A stretch of 64,000 nucleotides of DNA from Burkholderiales bacterium RIFCSPHIGHO2_12_FULL_69_20 (GTDB lineage: Bacteria; Pseudomonadota; Gammaproteobacteria; Burkholderiales; Burkholderiaceae_C). The stretch lies in the NCBI GenBank assembly GCA_001770815.1, contig MESD01000021.1, positions 16,183 to 80,182 of the forward strand, written 5' to 3'. A model generated the notes under the pieces. The model saw nothing but the letters and a program-made list of their open reading frames with translations. It ran no database searches and had not been told where the DNA came from. The position numbers and the translations under genes were made by a program. Of this stretch, positions 34,609-42,830 are shown one piece after another. Positions within the stretch are counted from its first letter, which is position 1. Every line of letters begins with the position of its first letter.

Positions 34609-36180
34609 GTGTTGCGTCGACTGATTTTTCTGTTTTTCATGTTGCTCGGGGCTTCTGCCTGGGCCCTGACCCCCGAGCAGGCTGGCCGCATCGCCGCCGG
34701 TGACAGCGACGGGCGCGTGGCCGCGCTCAACGAGGTGGTGGCCACGGCCGACCCGGCGCTCGAACCCTTCGTGCGGGCGCTGCTCGACGACGAGGTCAAG
34801 ACCGCCGGCGGCAAGGCCTTCATCGTGCGTGACGGCAAGGCGGTGGAGGCGGCCAGCGGCGCCGCCGCCACGCTGCCGGCCGATGCCGAGGATGCCGTCA
34901 ACAACAACCGCATGCGGCGTGAGCTGGAGGCGGCGGTCGCGGTGCTGCGGCTGGTGTCGCCCGACGTGGCGGTGCGCCGCGCGGCGATTGCCGAGCTGAA
35001 GAACGATGTCGACGAGGGCAAGCTCGGCCTGATTCAGAAGGCCGAAGCCGCCGAGACCGACCCGGACCTGAAAGCTCGCCTGGGCCTGCTGCGCGCGGCG
35101 GTGCTGATCTCGTCGGCCGATCCGGCCCAACGCGCCGCTGCAGCGGCCGCATTGTCGGGCAGCAGCTCGCCGGCCACGCGCTCGCTGCTGCTGGAAAAGC
35201 TGGCCAGCGAGCAAGATCCCAAGGTCAAGGCCGCGATCCAGGCGGCCATCGACAGCGTGCAAGGCCAGCTCGCCTGGGGCGAGCGGCTGGGCGTGCTGTT
35301 CACCGGGCTCAGCCTGGGCAGCATCCTGTTGCTGGTGGCGCTGGGCCTGGCCATCACCTACGGCCTGATGGGCGTGATCAACATGGCCCACGGTGAGCTG
35401 ATGATGATTGGCGCCTACGCCACCTACCTGGTGCAGAACCTGTTCAGGCAGTACCTGCCTGGCGCTTTCGACTGGTACATCGTGCTGGCCATCCCGGTGG
35501 CCTTCCTGGCCAGCGCGCTGGTGGGCGCGGTGCTCGAGCGCAGCGTGATCCGCTGGCTCTACGGCCGCCCGTTGGAGACACTGCTGGCCACCTGGGGCAT
35601 CAGCCTGGTGCTGATGCAGGGCGTGCGCAGCCTGTTCGGTGCGCAGAACGTGGGCGTCGAGAACCCGGCCTGGATGTCGGGCGGCATCCAGGTGCTGCCC
35701 AACCTGGTGCTGCCCTACAACCGGCTCGCGATCCTGGTGTTTGCCGCCGCGGTGTTGATCGGCATGGCGCTGCTGATTGGCAAGACGCGGCTGGGGCTGT
35801 TCGTGCGCGGCGTCACGCAGAACCGCCGCATGGCCAGCTGTGTGGGCGTGAACACCGCGCGCATCGACATGCTGGCCTTCAGCCTGGGCGCGGGCATTGC
35901 TGGACTGGCGGGCTGCGCGCTCAGCCAGGTCGGCAACGTCGGGCCCGACCTGGGCCAGGGCTACATCGTCGACAGCTTCATGGTGGTGGTGCTGGGCGGC
36001 GTGGGCCAGCTGGCCGGCACCGTGGTGGCTGCGCTGGGCCTGGGCGTGCTGAACAAACTGCTGGAGGGCTGGGCCGGTGCGGTGCTGGCCAAGATCATGG
36101 TGCTGGTGTTCATCGTCGTCTTCATCCAGAAGCGGCCGCAAGGCCTGTTCGCCATCAAAGGCCGGAGTGCTGAAGCATGA
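34609..36180 (+). CDS. urtB: Urea ABC transporter, permease UrtB
   Basis: A 523-residue LivH-type permease. An N-terminal signal segment (MLRRLIFLFFMLLGASAWA) is followed by a soluble domain up to about residue 215, the long periplasmic extension typical of UrtB, then the eight or so membrane segments of the LivH core, with YGLMGVINMAHGELMMIGAYATYL and LGGVGQLAGTVVAALGLGVLN. The start codon is GTG at 34609; an in-frame TTG follows directly. Its stop overlaps the urtC start (ATGA). Pairs with UrtC to form the urea channel. Confidence 0.93.
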   Translation: MLRRLIFLFFMLLGASAWALTPEQAGRIAAGDSDGRVAALNEVVATADPALEPFVRALLDDEVKTAGGKAFIVRDGKAVEAASGAAATLPADAEDAVNNNRMRRELEAAVAVLRLVSPDVAVRRAAIAELKNDVDEGKLGLIQKAEAAETDPDLKARLGLLRAAVLISSADPAQRAAAAAALSGSSSPATRSLLLEKLASEQDPKVKAAIQAAIDSVQGQLAWGERLGVLFTGLSLGSILLLVALGLAITYGLMGVINMAHGELMMIGAYATYLVQNLFRQYLPGAFDWYIVLAIPVAFLASALVGAVLERSVIRWLYGRPLETLLATWGISLVLMQGVRSLFGAQNVGVENPAWMSGGIQVLPNLVLPYNRLAILVFAAAVLIGMALLIGKTRLGLFVRGVTQNRRMASCVGVNTARIDMLAFSLGAGIAGLAGCALSQVGNVGPDLGQGYIVDSFMVVVLGGVGQLAGTVVAALGLGVLNKLLEGWAGAVLAKIMVLVFIVVFIQKRPQGLFAIKGRSAEA

Positions 36181-37379
36181 ACGCAGACATCACTCCCCCC
36201 CGCAGCGCCTTCGGCGCTCCCCCCCAGGGAGGCGCCCCCAGCGGCCCGGCAGAGCCGGTTCCGCGGCGGCCGCTTGGCGAACTCGCCTTCGTTCAACGTC
36301 GTGGCTTGCTGCTAGGTGTCCGCGGCTGGGCGGCGGTGATCGCCGCGCTGGCGGTCATCACCGTGGTATTCCCGGTGTTGAACCTGCTGGTGCCGGCGGG
36401 CAGCCCGTTCCACGTCAGCGACTATGCGGTGCAGCTGACCGGCAAGATCCTCTGCTACGCCATCTGCGCGCTGGCGATGGACCTGATCTGGGGCTACACC
36501 GGCATCCTGAGCCTGGGCCATGGCCTGTTCTTCGCGCTGGGCGGCTACGGCATGGGCATGTACCTGATGCGCCAGATCGGGCTGGACGGCAACTACAAGA
36601 GCCCGCTGCCTGATTTCATGGTGTTCCTGAACTGGAAGGAACTGCCCTGGACCTGGACGGTCTCCGATTCGTTCATCGCCCAGATGCTGCTGGTGGTGCT
36701 GGTGCCGGGGCTGCTGGCGCTGGTGTTCGGCTGGTTCGCCTTCCGCTCGCGCATCAAGGGCGTGTACTTCTCGATCATCACGCAGGCCCTGACCTTTGCC
36801 GCGATGCTGCTGTTCTTCCGCAACGAGACCGGCTTCGGCGGCAACAACGGCTTCACCGACTTCAAGCGTTTGCTCGACCTGCCGATCGCCACGCCGGGCA
36901 TGCGCATCACGCTGTTCGTCATCACCGGCATCACGCTGGTGGGCTGCTACCTGCTGTCGCGCGCCATCGTCAACAGCAAGTACGGCCGGGTGCTGCAGGC
37001 CATCCGCGATGCCGAGACCCGCGTGATGTTCACCGGCTACAACCCGCTGGCCTACAAGCTGAGCATCTGGGTGCTGAGCGCGGTGATGTGCGCGGTGGCC
37101 GGCGCCTTGTACGTGCCGCAGGTGGGCATCATCAACCCCAGCGAGATGAGCCCCGCGGCCAGCATCGAGATCGCCATCTGGGCCGCGGTGGGTGGCCGCG
37201 CCACGCTGATCGGGCCGATCGTCGGCGCGTTCTTCGTCAACGGCGCCAAGAGCTGGTTCACCGTGGCCTTTCCGGAGTTCTGGCTGTACTTCCTGGGGGC
37301 GCTGTTCATCGCGGTGACGTTGTTCCTGCCGAACGGCATCGTCGGCCTGTTCAAGCGTGCGGTGGAGAAGAAGGCATGA
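36177..37379 (+). CDS. urtC: Urea ABC transporter, permease UrtC, with repeat-derived N-terminal extension
   Basis: A 400-residue LivM-type permease with about ten hydrophobic segments from residue 44 onward and the core block YAICALAMDLIWGYTGILSLGHGLFFALGGYGMG; the other half has IWAAVGGRATLIGPIVGAF. Residues 5-31 (ITPPRSAFGAPPQGG and following) are encoded by a copy of an intergenic repeat also found between urtA and urtB, so the N-terminus is an odd low-complexity extension compared with the core. The start overlaps the urtB stop by 4 bases, and the stop overlaps the urtD start by 4. If an internal start is used instead, no well-placed ATG is obvious before residue 44. Confidence 0.92.
   Translation: MNADITPPRSAFGAPPQGGAPSGPAEPVPRRPLGELAFVQRRGLLLGVRGWAAVIAALAVITVVFPVLNLLVPAGSPFHVSDYAVQLTGKILCYAICALAMDLIWGYTGILSLGHGLFFALGGYGMGMYLMRQIGLDGNYKSPLPDFMVFLNWKELPWTWTVSDSFIAQMLLVVLVPGLLALVFGWFAFRSRIKGVYFSIITQALTFAAMLLFFRNETGFGGNNGFTDFKRLLDLPIATPGMRITLFVITGITLVGCYLLSRAIVNSKYGRVLQAIRDAETRVMFTGYNPLAYKLSIWVLSAVMCAVAGALYVPQVGIINPSEMSPAASIEIAIWAAVGGRATLIGPIVGAFFVNGAKSWFTVAFPEFWLYFLGALFIAVTLFLPNGIVGLFKRAVEKKA
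36191..36268. repeat. GC-rich intergenic repeat, copy 2, inside the urtC coding sequence
   Basis: C-rich and G-rich tracts (36191-36239) followed by a 29-base block (36240-36268) identical to 34517-34545. Here the repeat is translated in frame as codons 5-31 of urtC, which is a Pro/Gly/Ala-rich stretch. Confidence 0.85.
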
Positions 37380-38263
37380 CGCCCGACCTGATGGAGCAGG
37401 GCGCCCAGCGCCGCGCCGACTACGAGGCCAGGCAGCAGGCCAGCCGCAACACCGAGAGCGGCGGGCGCGACGCCAGCTACGGCCGCATCGCGCGGCTGGG
37501 CGTGCCCGATTTCACCCAGGGCGTGGCGCTGTACCTGGACGACATCACCGTCAGCTTCGACGGCTTTCGGGCGCTGAACAAGCTGAGCCTGACGGTCAAC
37601 GTGGGCGAGCTGCGCTGCATCATCGGCCCCAACGGCGCGGGCAAGACGACGATGATGGACTGCATCACCGGCAAGACCCGGCCCGACAGCGGCACCGCGT
37701 CGTTCGGCTCCACCATCGACCTGCTGCGCCTGAGCGAGCCGCAGATCGCCCAGGTGGGCATCGGCCGCAAGTTCCAGAAGCCCACGGTGTATGAAGATCT
37801 GAGCGTTTTCGAGAACCTCGAACTCGCGTTGGCGGCTGACCGGCGCGTGAGGGCCTCGCTGTTCTCGCGCCTGTCCGGCGAGCAGCTCGACCGCATCGGC
37901 GAAACCCTGGGCACCATCCACCTGATGGCCGACGCCCAGCGCACCGCCGGCCTGTTGAGCCACGGCCAGAAGCAGTGGCTGGAGATCGGCATGCTGCTGG
38001 TGCAAGACCCCAAGCTGCTGTTGCTGGACGAACCGGTGGCCGGCATGACCGACGAAGAGACCGAGCGCACCGCCGAGCTGTTTCTCAGCCTGGAAGGCAA
38101 GCACAGCCTGGTGGTGGTGGAGCACGACATGAAGTTCGTCGACCAGCTGACCGAGGGCCGCAAGAAGGTGACGGTGCTGCATGAAGGCAGCGTGCTGGCC
38201 GAGGGGTTGCTGGCGGAGGTGCAGAACAACGAGAAGGTGGTGGAGGTGTACCTTGGGCGGTGA
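37376..38263 (+). CDS. urtD: Urea ABC transporter, ATPase UrtD
   Basis: A 295-residue ABC ATPase. Walker A GPNGAGKT (84-91), signature LLSHGQKQWLEIG, Walker B LLLLDEPVAGM and the switch His in VVVEHD are all present. An N-terminal extension of about 45 residues precedes the domain. UrtD couples ATP hydrolysis to urea transport with UrtE. The ATG at 37376 overlaps the urtC stop by 4 bases. It is followed by 312 bases of repeat-rich non-coding DNA before urtE, unusual inside this otherwise overlapping operon. Confidence 0.94.
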   Translation: MTPDLMEQGAQRRADYEARQQASRNTESGGRDASYGRIARLGVPDFTQGVALYLDDITVSFDGFRALNKLSLTVNVGELRCIIGPNGAGKTTMMDCITGKTRPDSGTASFGSTIDLLRLSEPQIAQVGIGRKFQKPTVYEDLSVFENLELALAADRRVRASLFSRLSGEQLDRIGETLGTIHLMADAQRTAGLLSHGQKQWLEIGMLLVQDPKLLLLDEPVAGMTDEETERTAELFLSLEGKHSLVVVEHDMKFVDQLTEGRKKVTVLHEGSVLAEGLLAEVQNNEKVVEVYLGR

Positions 38264-38308
38264 GTTGCTGGTGCCTTGCGAAGGACTGGTGCGTGGCCAC
38301 GGTCGGCA

Positions 38309-38376
38309 CCGACCCGGCTGCCTCCGTGTCCCCCGGGCCTTCGGCCCTCCTCCTTTACCTGCGGCAGCCGGGTCGG
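38309..38376. repeat. Composite palindromic element, copy 1 (urtD-urtE gap)
   Basis: A 14-base-pair stem (38309-38322 with 38363-38376) encloses a 40-base core (38323-38362) that itself contains a GGGCC-TTC-GGCCC hairpin. The core is nearly identical, in inverted orientation, to the core of copy 2. The stem sequence differs from that of copy 2. The rest of 38264-38575 contains no gene that I can see. Confidence 0.85.
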
Positions 38377-38438
38377 CACCGCCCGTGGCCAGGCAGCACC
38401 GAGGTGTGCCTGCATGCATGCCGCGGTGGTGCCGGTCC

Positions 38439-38527
38439 GCAGGCAGCGGGTGTGCGGCTGACGCAGGTAAAAGGAGGAGGGCCGGAGGCCCGGGGGACAC
38501 GGAGTCAGCCGCACACCCGCTGCCTGT
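38439..38527. repeat. Composite palindromic element, copy 2, inverted relative to copy 1
   Basis: A 24-base stem (38439-38462 with 38504-38527; 23 Watson-Crick pairs and one G-T) encloses a 41-base core (38463-38503). The reverse complement of this core matches the copy 1 core with one substitution and one inserted base. Both copies lie between urtD and urtE. Confidence 0.87.
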
Positions 38528-38575
38528 GGACTCGTGCGGTCCAAGCACGCCGAGCCTCTCAGCAGGAAATACAAC

Positions 38576-39280
38576 ATGCTGAAGGTCGACGGCATCAACC
38601 AGTATTACGGCGGCAGCCACATCCTGCGCAACCTGGGCTTCGAGGCCAGGCTGGGCGAGGTGACCGTGGTGCTGGGCCGCAACGGCGTGGGCAAGACCAC
38701 GTTGCTCAAGAGCCTGATGGGTGTGGTGCCGGTGAAGACCGGCACGGTGGCTTTCGATGGCGCCGACATCACCCGCAGCACGCCCTACGAGCGTGTGCGC
38801 CGCGGCATCGGCTACGTGCCGCAAGGCCGCGAGATCTTCAGCCGCCTGACGGTGGAAGACAACCTGAAGATGGGCCTGGCGGTCAAGCCCGGGGGCGCAC
38901 CGCTGCCGGCCGAATTGTTCGAGCTGTTCCCGGTGCTCCAGCAGATGATTCACCGCCGCGGCGGCGACCTGTCGGGCGGCCAGCAGCAGCAGTTGGCCAT
39001 CGCCCGTGCGCTGGCGGCCGGCCCCAAGCTGCTGATCCTGGACGAACCGACCGAAGGCATCCAGCCCAGCATCATCAAGGACATCGGCCGGGTGATCCGC
39101 ATGCTGGCCGATCGGGGCCTGAACGGTCAGCGCATGGCCGTCGTGCTGGTCGAGCAGTATTACGACTTCGCCGCCGAACTGGCCGACCAGTACCTGGTGA
39201 TGGAGCGCGGCGAGATCATCGTCCGCGGCCGCGGCGCCGACATGGAAGCCGATGCCGTGCGCCAGCGCGTGGCGATCTGA
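38576..39280 (+). CDS. urtE: Urea ABC transporter, ATPase UrtE
   Basis: A 234-residue ABC ATPase of the LivF type: Walker A GRNGVGKT (34-41), Q-loop in YVPQGREIFSRLTVEDNL, signature LSGGQQQQLAIARAL, Walker B LLILDEPTEGIQPS, and VLVEQYYDFA at the switch region, where the Gln found in many LivF-like proteins replaces His. Works with UrtD. GCAGGAA lies before the ATG at 38576; an in-frame upstream start at 38534 is in the repeat-rich spacer and less likely. Confidence 0.94.
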   Translation: MLKVDGINQYYGGSHILRNLGFEARLGEVTVVLGRNGVGKTTLLKSLMGVVPVKTGTVAFDGADITRSTPYERVRRGIGYVPQGREIFSRLTVEDNLKMGLAVKPGGAPLPAELFELFPVLQQMIHRRGGDLSGGQQQQLAIARALAAGPKLLILDEPTEGIQPSIIKDIGRVIRMLADRGLNGQRMAVVLVEQYYDFAAELADQYLVMERGEIIVRGRGADMEADAVRQRVAI

Positions 39281-39372
39281 CGGACTGGTTCCCACTGGGC
39301 CTGTTGCTGCCGGCCCGGCCACGCCGGCCGCCTAAACTGGCAGCCTGACCACCCACGGCCTGGCCGCCGCCG

Positions 39373-41160
39373 ATGCAGTCGTCCCCACCCGCCGAGCTCG
39401 AAACCGTTCAAGCGGTGGATGCGCTGAACCAGCGCGCGCACCAGCTGCGCCACAGCGATGCCCGCGCGGCGCTGGCGCTGTGCCGCCGGGCCCACGACCT
39501 GGCGCTGCGCCTGGACTACCAGCGTGGCCTGGCCTACAGCCTGCTGCGCACCAGCGTCTGCCAGGCCATCCTGGGCGACGATCCGGACGACTGCCTGGCG
39601 GCGCTGCAGCAGGCCATCAGCCTGATGCGCAGCCTGGGCGATCAGCGCGGTGAGGCCGAGGCCCTCAACCACCAGGGCAACCTGCACCTCGACCGCCAGG
39701 CGCACGAGGCGGCGCTGCACTGCTACCAACAGGCGCTGCGGCTGCGCCAGGCGGTGGGCGACCGGGCCGCCGAGTCGACCACGCTCAACAACATCGCGCT
39801 GGTGCACCGCGACACCGGGCAGTTTGCCGAAGCGCTGGAGCACCTGCTGCAAAGCCGGCAACTGGGCGAGGCAGCGGGCGATGCCGGCGCCACCGCCTAC
39901 GCCCTGACCAACCTCGCGGTGCTGCTGGCCGAGATGGGCGAGCAGCCCGCGGCCCAGACGCACTTCGACCGTGCCCTGGCGCTGGTGCGGCAGACGCCCG
40001 ACCGCGCGCTGGAGTGCACCGTGCTGATCGGCCTGGGGCGTCTGCTCAACGATGCCGGCGAGCCGCAACAGGCGCTGCCGCATCTGCGCACCGCCTTCGA
40101 CCTGGCCCAGCGTACCGGCAATGTCGGCGACCTGGCGCTGGCGCTGCTGGCCCTGGGCCTGGTGCAGCAGGCAATGGGCCAGACCGCGGCGGCGGCACCG
40201 CTGCTGGCCGACGCGCTCGACCTGGCCCAGCGCCGGGGCGACCGCGGCCTGGCAGCGCAGGTGCTGCTGGCGCAGGCGCGCACGCCGATGGCGGGCGACG
40301 ACCCCACGGCCGCGCTGCAGCTGCTGCGCCAGGCCTTGGCGCATGCCGAGGCGGCGCAGGCGTTGCCCCTGATCGGCACCACGCACGGCTGCCTGTCGCA
40401 GGCGCATGAGTCGCTGGGCGATCTGGCGGCCGCGCTGCAGCACTTTCGGGCCTACCACGCCTGCACCCAGCGGCTGCAGGACCAGCCCTCGCAGCGCCGC
40501 ATCCGCGCACTGATGAACCAGCAGGATCTGGCCCGCGTGCAGCACGACGCGCTGGCCGAGCGCGCGCGCAATGCCGAGCTGGCCCAGGCGCTGGCCGATG
40601 CCCAGCGTGCCGAGCAACACCACAGCCAGCTGCTGGCCGAGCTGCAGGCGCAGGCCGGGCTGCTGCAGCAGCTGGCGCGCGAGGACGGCCTCACCGGCCT
40701 GGCCAACCGCCGCTGGCTGGATCTGCAACTGCAGCGCGAGGTGCAGCGCGCGCAGCGCTTCGGCCACCCGCTGGCGGTGGCGATGATCGACATCGACCAC
40801 TTCAAGGCCATCAACGACGGCTTCTCGCATGCGGCGGGCGATGCAGCGCTGCGCGTGGTGGCGCGTCTGCTGGCCGATGGCTGCCGCTCCAGCGACGTGG
40901 CCGGGCGCTACGGCGGCGAGGAGTTCGTGCTGATCCTGGTCGAGACGCCGGCCGACCAGGCGCAGGGGCTGGGCGACAAGCTGCGCCAGCGCATCGCCAG
41001 CCACGACTGGGCGGCAGTGCTGGCCGGTCTGCCGCCGCTGACGGTGAGCATCGGCGTGGCCGGGCTGGGTGCCGACGACGACGCCGCCAGCCTGCTGGCG
41101 CGCGCCGACCTGCAGCTCTACCGCGCCAAGCGGGACGGGCGCAACCGGGTGTGCGGCTGA
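39373..41160 (+). CDS. TPR-repeat diguanylate cyclase
   Basis: A 595-residue soluble protein. Residues about 10-370 form a tetratricopeptide-repeat solenoid of roughly nine units (for example EAALHCYQQALRLRQAVGD and QALPHLRTAFDLAQRTGN). A coiled coil (about 385-430) leads to a GGDEF domain with DGLTGLANRRWLD, I-site RSSD (505-508) and GGEEF (514-518). It should make c-di-GMP in response to a protein or peptide bound by the TPR part. It starts 92 bases after urtE on the same strand. The paired use of a TPR sensor with a cyclase is known in proteobacteria; its partner is unknown. Confidence 0.9.
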   Translation: MQSSPPAELETVQAVDALNQRAHQLRHSDARAALALCRRAHDLALRLDYQRGLAYSLLRTSVCQAILGDDPDDCLAALQQAISLMRSLGDQRGEAEALNHQGNLHLDRQAHEAALHCYQQALRLRQAVGDRAAESTTLNNIALVHRDTGQFAEALEHLLQSRQLGEAAGDAGATAYALTNLAVLLAEMGEQPAAQTHFDRALALVRQTPDRALECTVLIGLGRLLNDAGEPQQALPHLRTAFDLAQRTGNVGDLALALLALGLVQQAMGQTAAAAPLLADALDLAQRRGDRGLAAQVLLAQARTPMAGDDPTAALQLLRQALAHAEAAQALPLIGTTHGCLSQAHESLGDLAAALQHFRAYHACTQRLQDQPSQRRIRALMNQQDLARVQHDALAERARNAELAQALADAQRAEQHHSQLLAELQAQAGLLQQLAREDGLTGLANRRWLDLQLQREVQRAQRFGHPLAVAMIDIDHFKAINDGFSHAAGDAALRVVARLLADGCRSSDVAGRYGGEEFVLILVETPADQAQGLGDKLRQRIASHDWAAVLAGLPPLTVSIGVAGLGADDDAASLLARADLQLYRAKRDGRNRVCG

Positions 41161-41289
41161 GGGCAGGTCGTTCGGCGCAGGCGCCGGTGCAACGTTGACA
41201 CGCGCATGACATGAACGGCAGAAACACTGTGAAGCAAGTCGCGGCACCTGGCCTCGACTGCACTGCCCAACACTGACGGAGCCCTCACC

Positions 41290-42717
41290 ATGTTCAAGAC
41301 CCTGCCCATCGCCGCCGCGGTGGGTCTGCTCGCCTTCGGCGCGCAGGCCTTCGCCCAGACCAGCCTGTTCTCCACCTACACCCCTGGCGCCGCCAGCGTG
41401 GCGACGCTGCCCACCGGCAGCCCCCTGGAGATGACCTCACCGCTGGTGCTGTCGTCGCCCAACTTCACCCAGACCATCATCGCCAACCGCGCCAACCAGA
41501 ACGCGCTGGTGCCCGGCTCGAACTCGGGCAACTGGGACATGATCGACACCAACCGCACCGGCCCCGACGCCGGCCGCTACCTGTTCACCCCCTTCGAGAC
41601 CGGCACCGGCGGCGTGATGCGCGTCGACCTGTGGGACAACAACTACAACACCCGCGCGGTGTCCATCGTGTCGCCGGGCACGCAGGGTTTCGTGGCGGGC
41701 GATGCCTCGCGCTGGACGCCCTGGGGCACCTACCTGACGGCTGAAGAGTCGTGGAGCGAGCCCAACCAGGTGGCCAGCGGCAAGGGCCGCCTGTTCGAGG
41801 TGACCGATCCCACCACCGCCACCGCCGGCGCCGCCAACTTCGTGCACCGCAAGATCGGCCCGGCCGACATCCGCGTCTCGCACGAAGGCCTGGCCTTCGA
41901 CAACAGCAACAACTTCTATTTCATCGACGAGCGCAACGACAGCCACATCTTCAAGTTCACCTCGGTCAACCCCAACGCCAGCAACGGCGCCGACTTCTTC
42001 GCCAACGGCCAGACCTCGGTGCTGCGCGTGGGCGACGGCATGACCCAGGAAGCCACCGGTGCCTACTCGTGGGTGGCGCTGACCAACGCCACCGGCGCCG
42101 CGCTGCCCAACACCATCGTCAAGACCGACGCCAACGGCATGCCCATCCTGGACGGCCGCGCCACGCCCAATGTGGTCGACTTCGTCGGCACCAACTTCGA
42201 CCGCCCCGAGGATCTGGAGATCCAGACCCTGGCCAACGGTGAGCAGCGGCTGTACGTGGCCACCACCACCAATGACAAGGTGTTCTCGCTGGACCTCGCC
42301 AACAACCAGATCAACCTGTTCGCCAGCCAGGATTCGATCAACGCGGCCACGGGCCTGACGGTCGGCACGGACTTCAACAGCCCCGACAACCTGGCCATCG
42401 ATGCCGACGGCAACATCTACATCATCGAAGACCAGGGCGGTGGCAACGCCAACATCTGGTTCGCCAAGGACACCGACCGCGACGGCGTGGCCGAGAGCGT
42501 GGGCGTGTGGGCCGCGCTGGCCACCAACGGCGCCGAGCCGACCGGGCTGTTCTTCGACCTGAACGACCCGAACGTGGCCTTCCTGAACGTGCAGCACCCG
42601 GCCAGCGGCAACGACTTGATGGTGCGCATCTCGGCCGTGCCCGAGCCGCAGACCTACGCCATGATGCTGGCCGGCCTGCTGGGTGTGGGCTTCCTGGCCC
42701 GCCGCCGCAAGGGCTGA
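41290..42717 (+). CDS. PEP-CTERM protein with alkaline-phosphatase-PhoX-like (DUF839) domain
   Basis: A 475-residue exported protein. A signal peptide (about 1-22, LPIAAAVGLLAFGAQAFA) precedes a domain resembling DUF839/PhoX, with segments GAGRYLFTPFETGTGGVMRVDLW-like and WTPWGTYLTAEESWSEPNQVASGKGRLFEV. The C-terminus is a PEP-CTERM sorting tail: VPEPQTYAMMLAGLLGVGFLARRRKG, i.e. PEP, a hydrophobic anchor and basic residues. PhoX proteins are Ca/Fe-dependent phosphatases, but many DUF839 proteins have unknown function and catalytic residues were not confirmed here. The sorting tail implies processing by an exosortase, probably with envelope or matrix localisation. A TTGACA box lies at 41195-41200 upstream without a good partner. 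Confidence 0.85.
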   Translation: MFKTLPIAAAVGLLAFGAQAFAQTSLFSTYTPGAASVATLPTGSPLEMTSPLVLSSPNFTQTIIANRANQNALVPGSNSGNWDMIDTNRTGPDAGRYLFTPFETGTGGVMRVDLWDNNYNTRAVSIVSPGTQGFVAGDASRWTPWGTYLTAEESWSEPNQVASGKGRLFEVTDPTTATAGAANFVHRKIGPADIRVSHEGLAFDNSNNFYFIDERNDSHIFKFTSVNPNASNGADFFANGQTSVLRVGDGMTQEATGAYSWVALTNATGAALPNTIVKTDANGMPILDGRATPNVVDFVGTNFDRPEDLEIQTLANGEQRLYVATTTNDKVFSLDLANNQINLFASQDSINAATGLTVGTDFNSPDNLAIDADGNIYIIEDQGGGNANIWFAKDTDRDGVAESVGVWAALATNGAEPTGLFFDLNDPNVAFLNVQHPASGNDLMVRISAVPEPQTYAMMLAGLLGVGFLARRRKG

Positions 42718-42754
42718 TGCCCGACCGCCCCGGCCCGGGTGGGCTGGGGATCTG

Positions 42755-42791
42755 CAGACGCCCGTGCGCGCCGTTGGCGCACGGGCGTCTG
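42755..42791 (+). terminator. Strong hairpin downstream of the DUF839 PEP-CTERM gene
   Basis: A perfect 15-base-pair stem (42755-42769 with 42777-42791) has a 7-base loop. There is no long T-run, only a short TCATG. Located 37 bases after the stop, it is a probable terminator or mRNA 3' stabiliser. Confidence 0.7.
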
Positions 42792-42830
42792 TCATGCCGC
42801 GCCGCGGCGGCTGGCGCATAGACTCCCCGC

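Noticed and set aside
41195..41228. Sigma-70 promoter upstream of the DUF839 PEP-CTERM gene
   Set aside because: A perfect TTGACA is present but no credible -10 box lies at 16-18 bases; not listed as a promoter.
41243..41265. Sigma-54 promoter upstream of the DUF839 PEP-CTERM gene
   Set aside because: GG and GC doublets are present, but the spacing between them is 10 bases rather than the required 12 (counted G to G).
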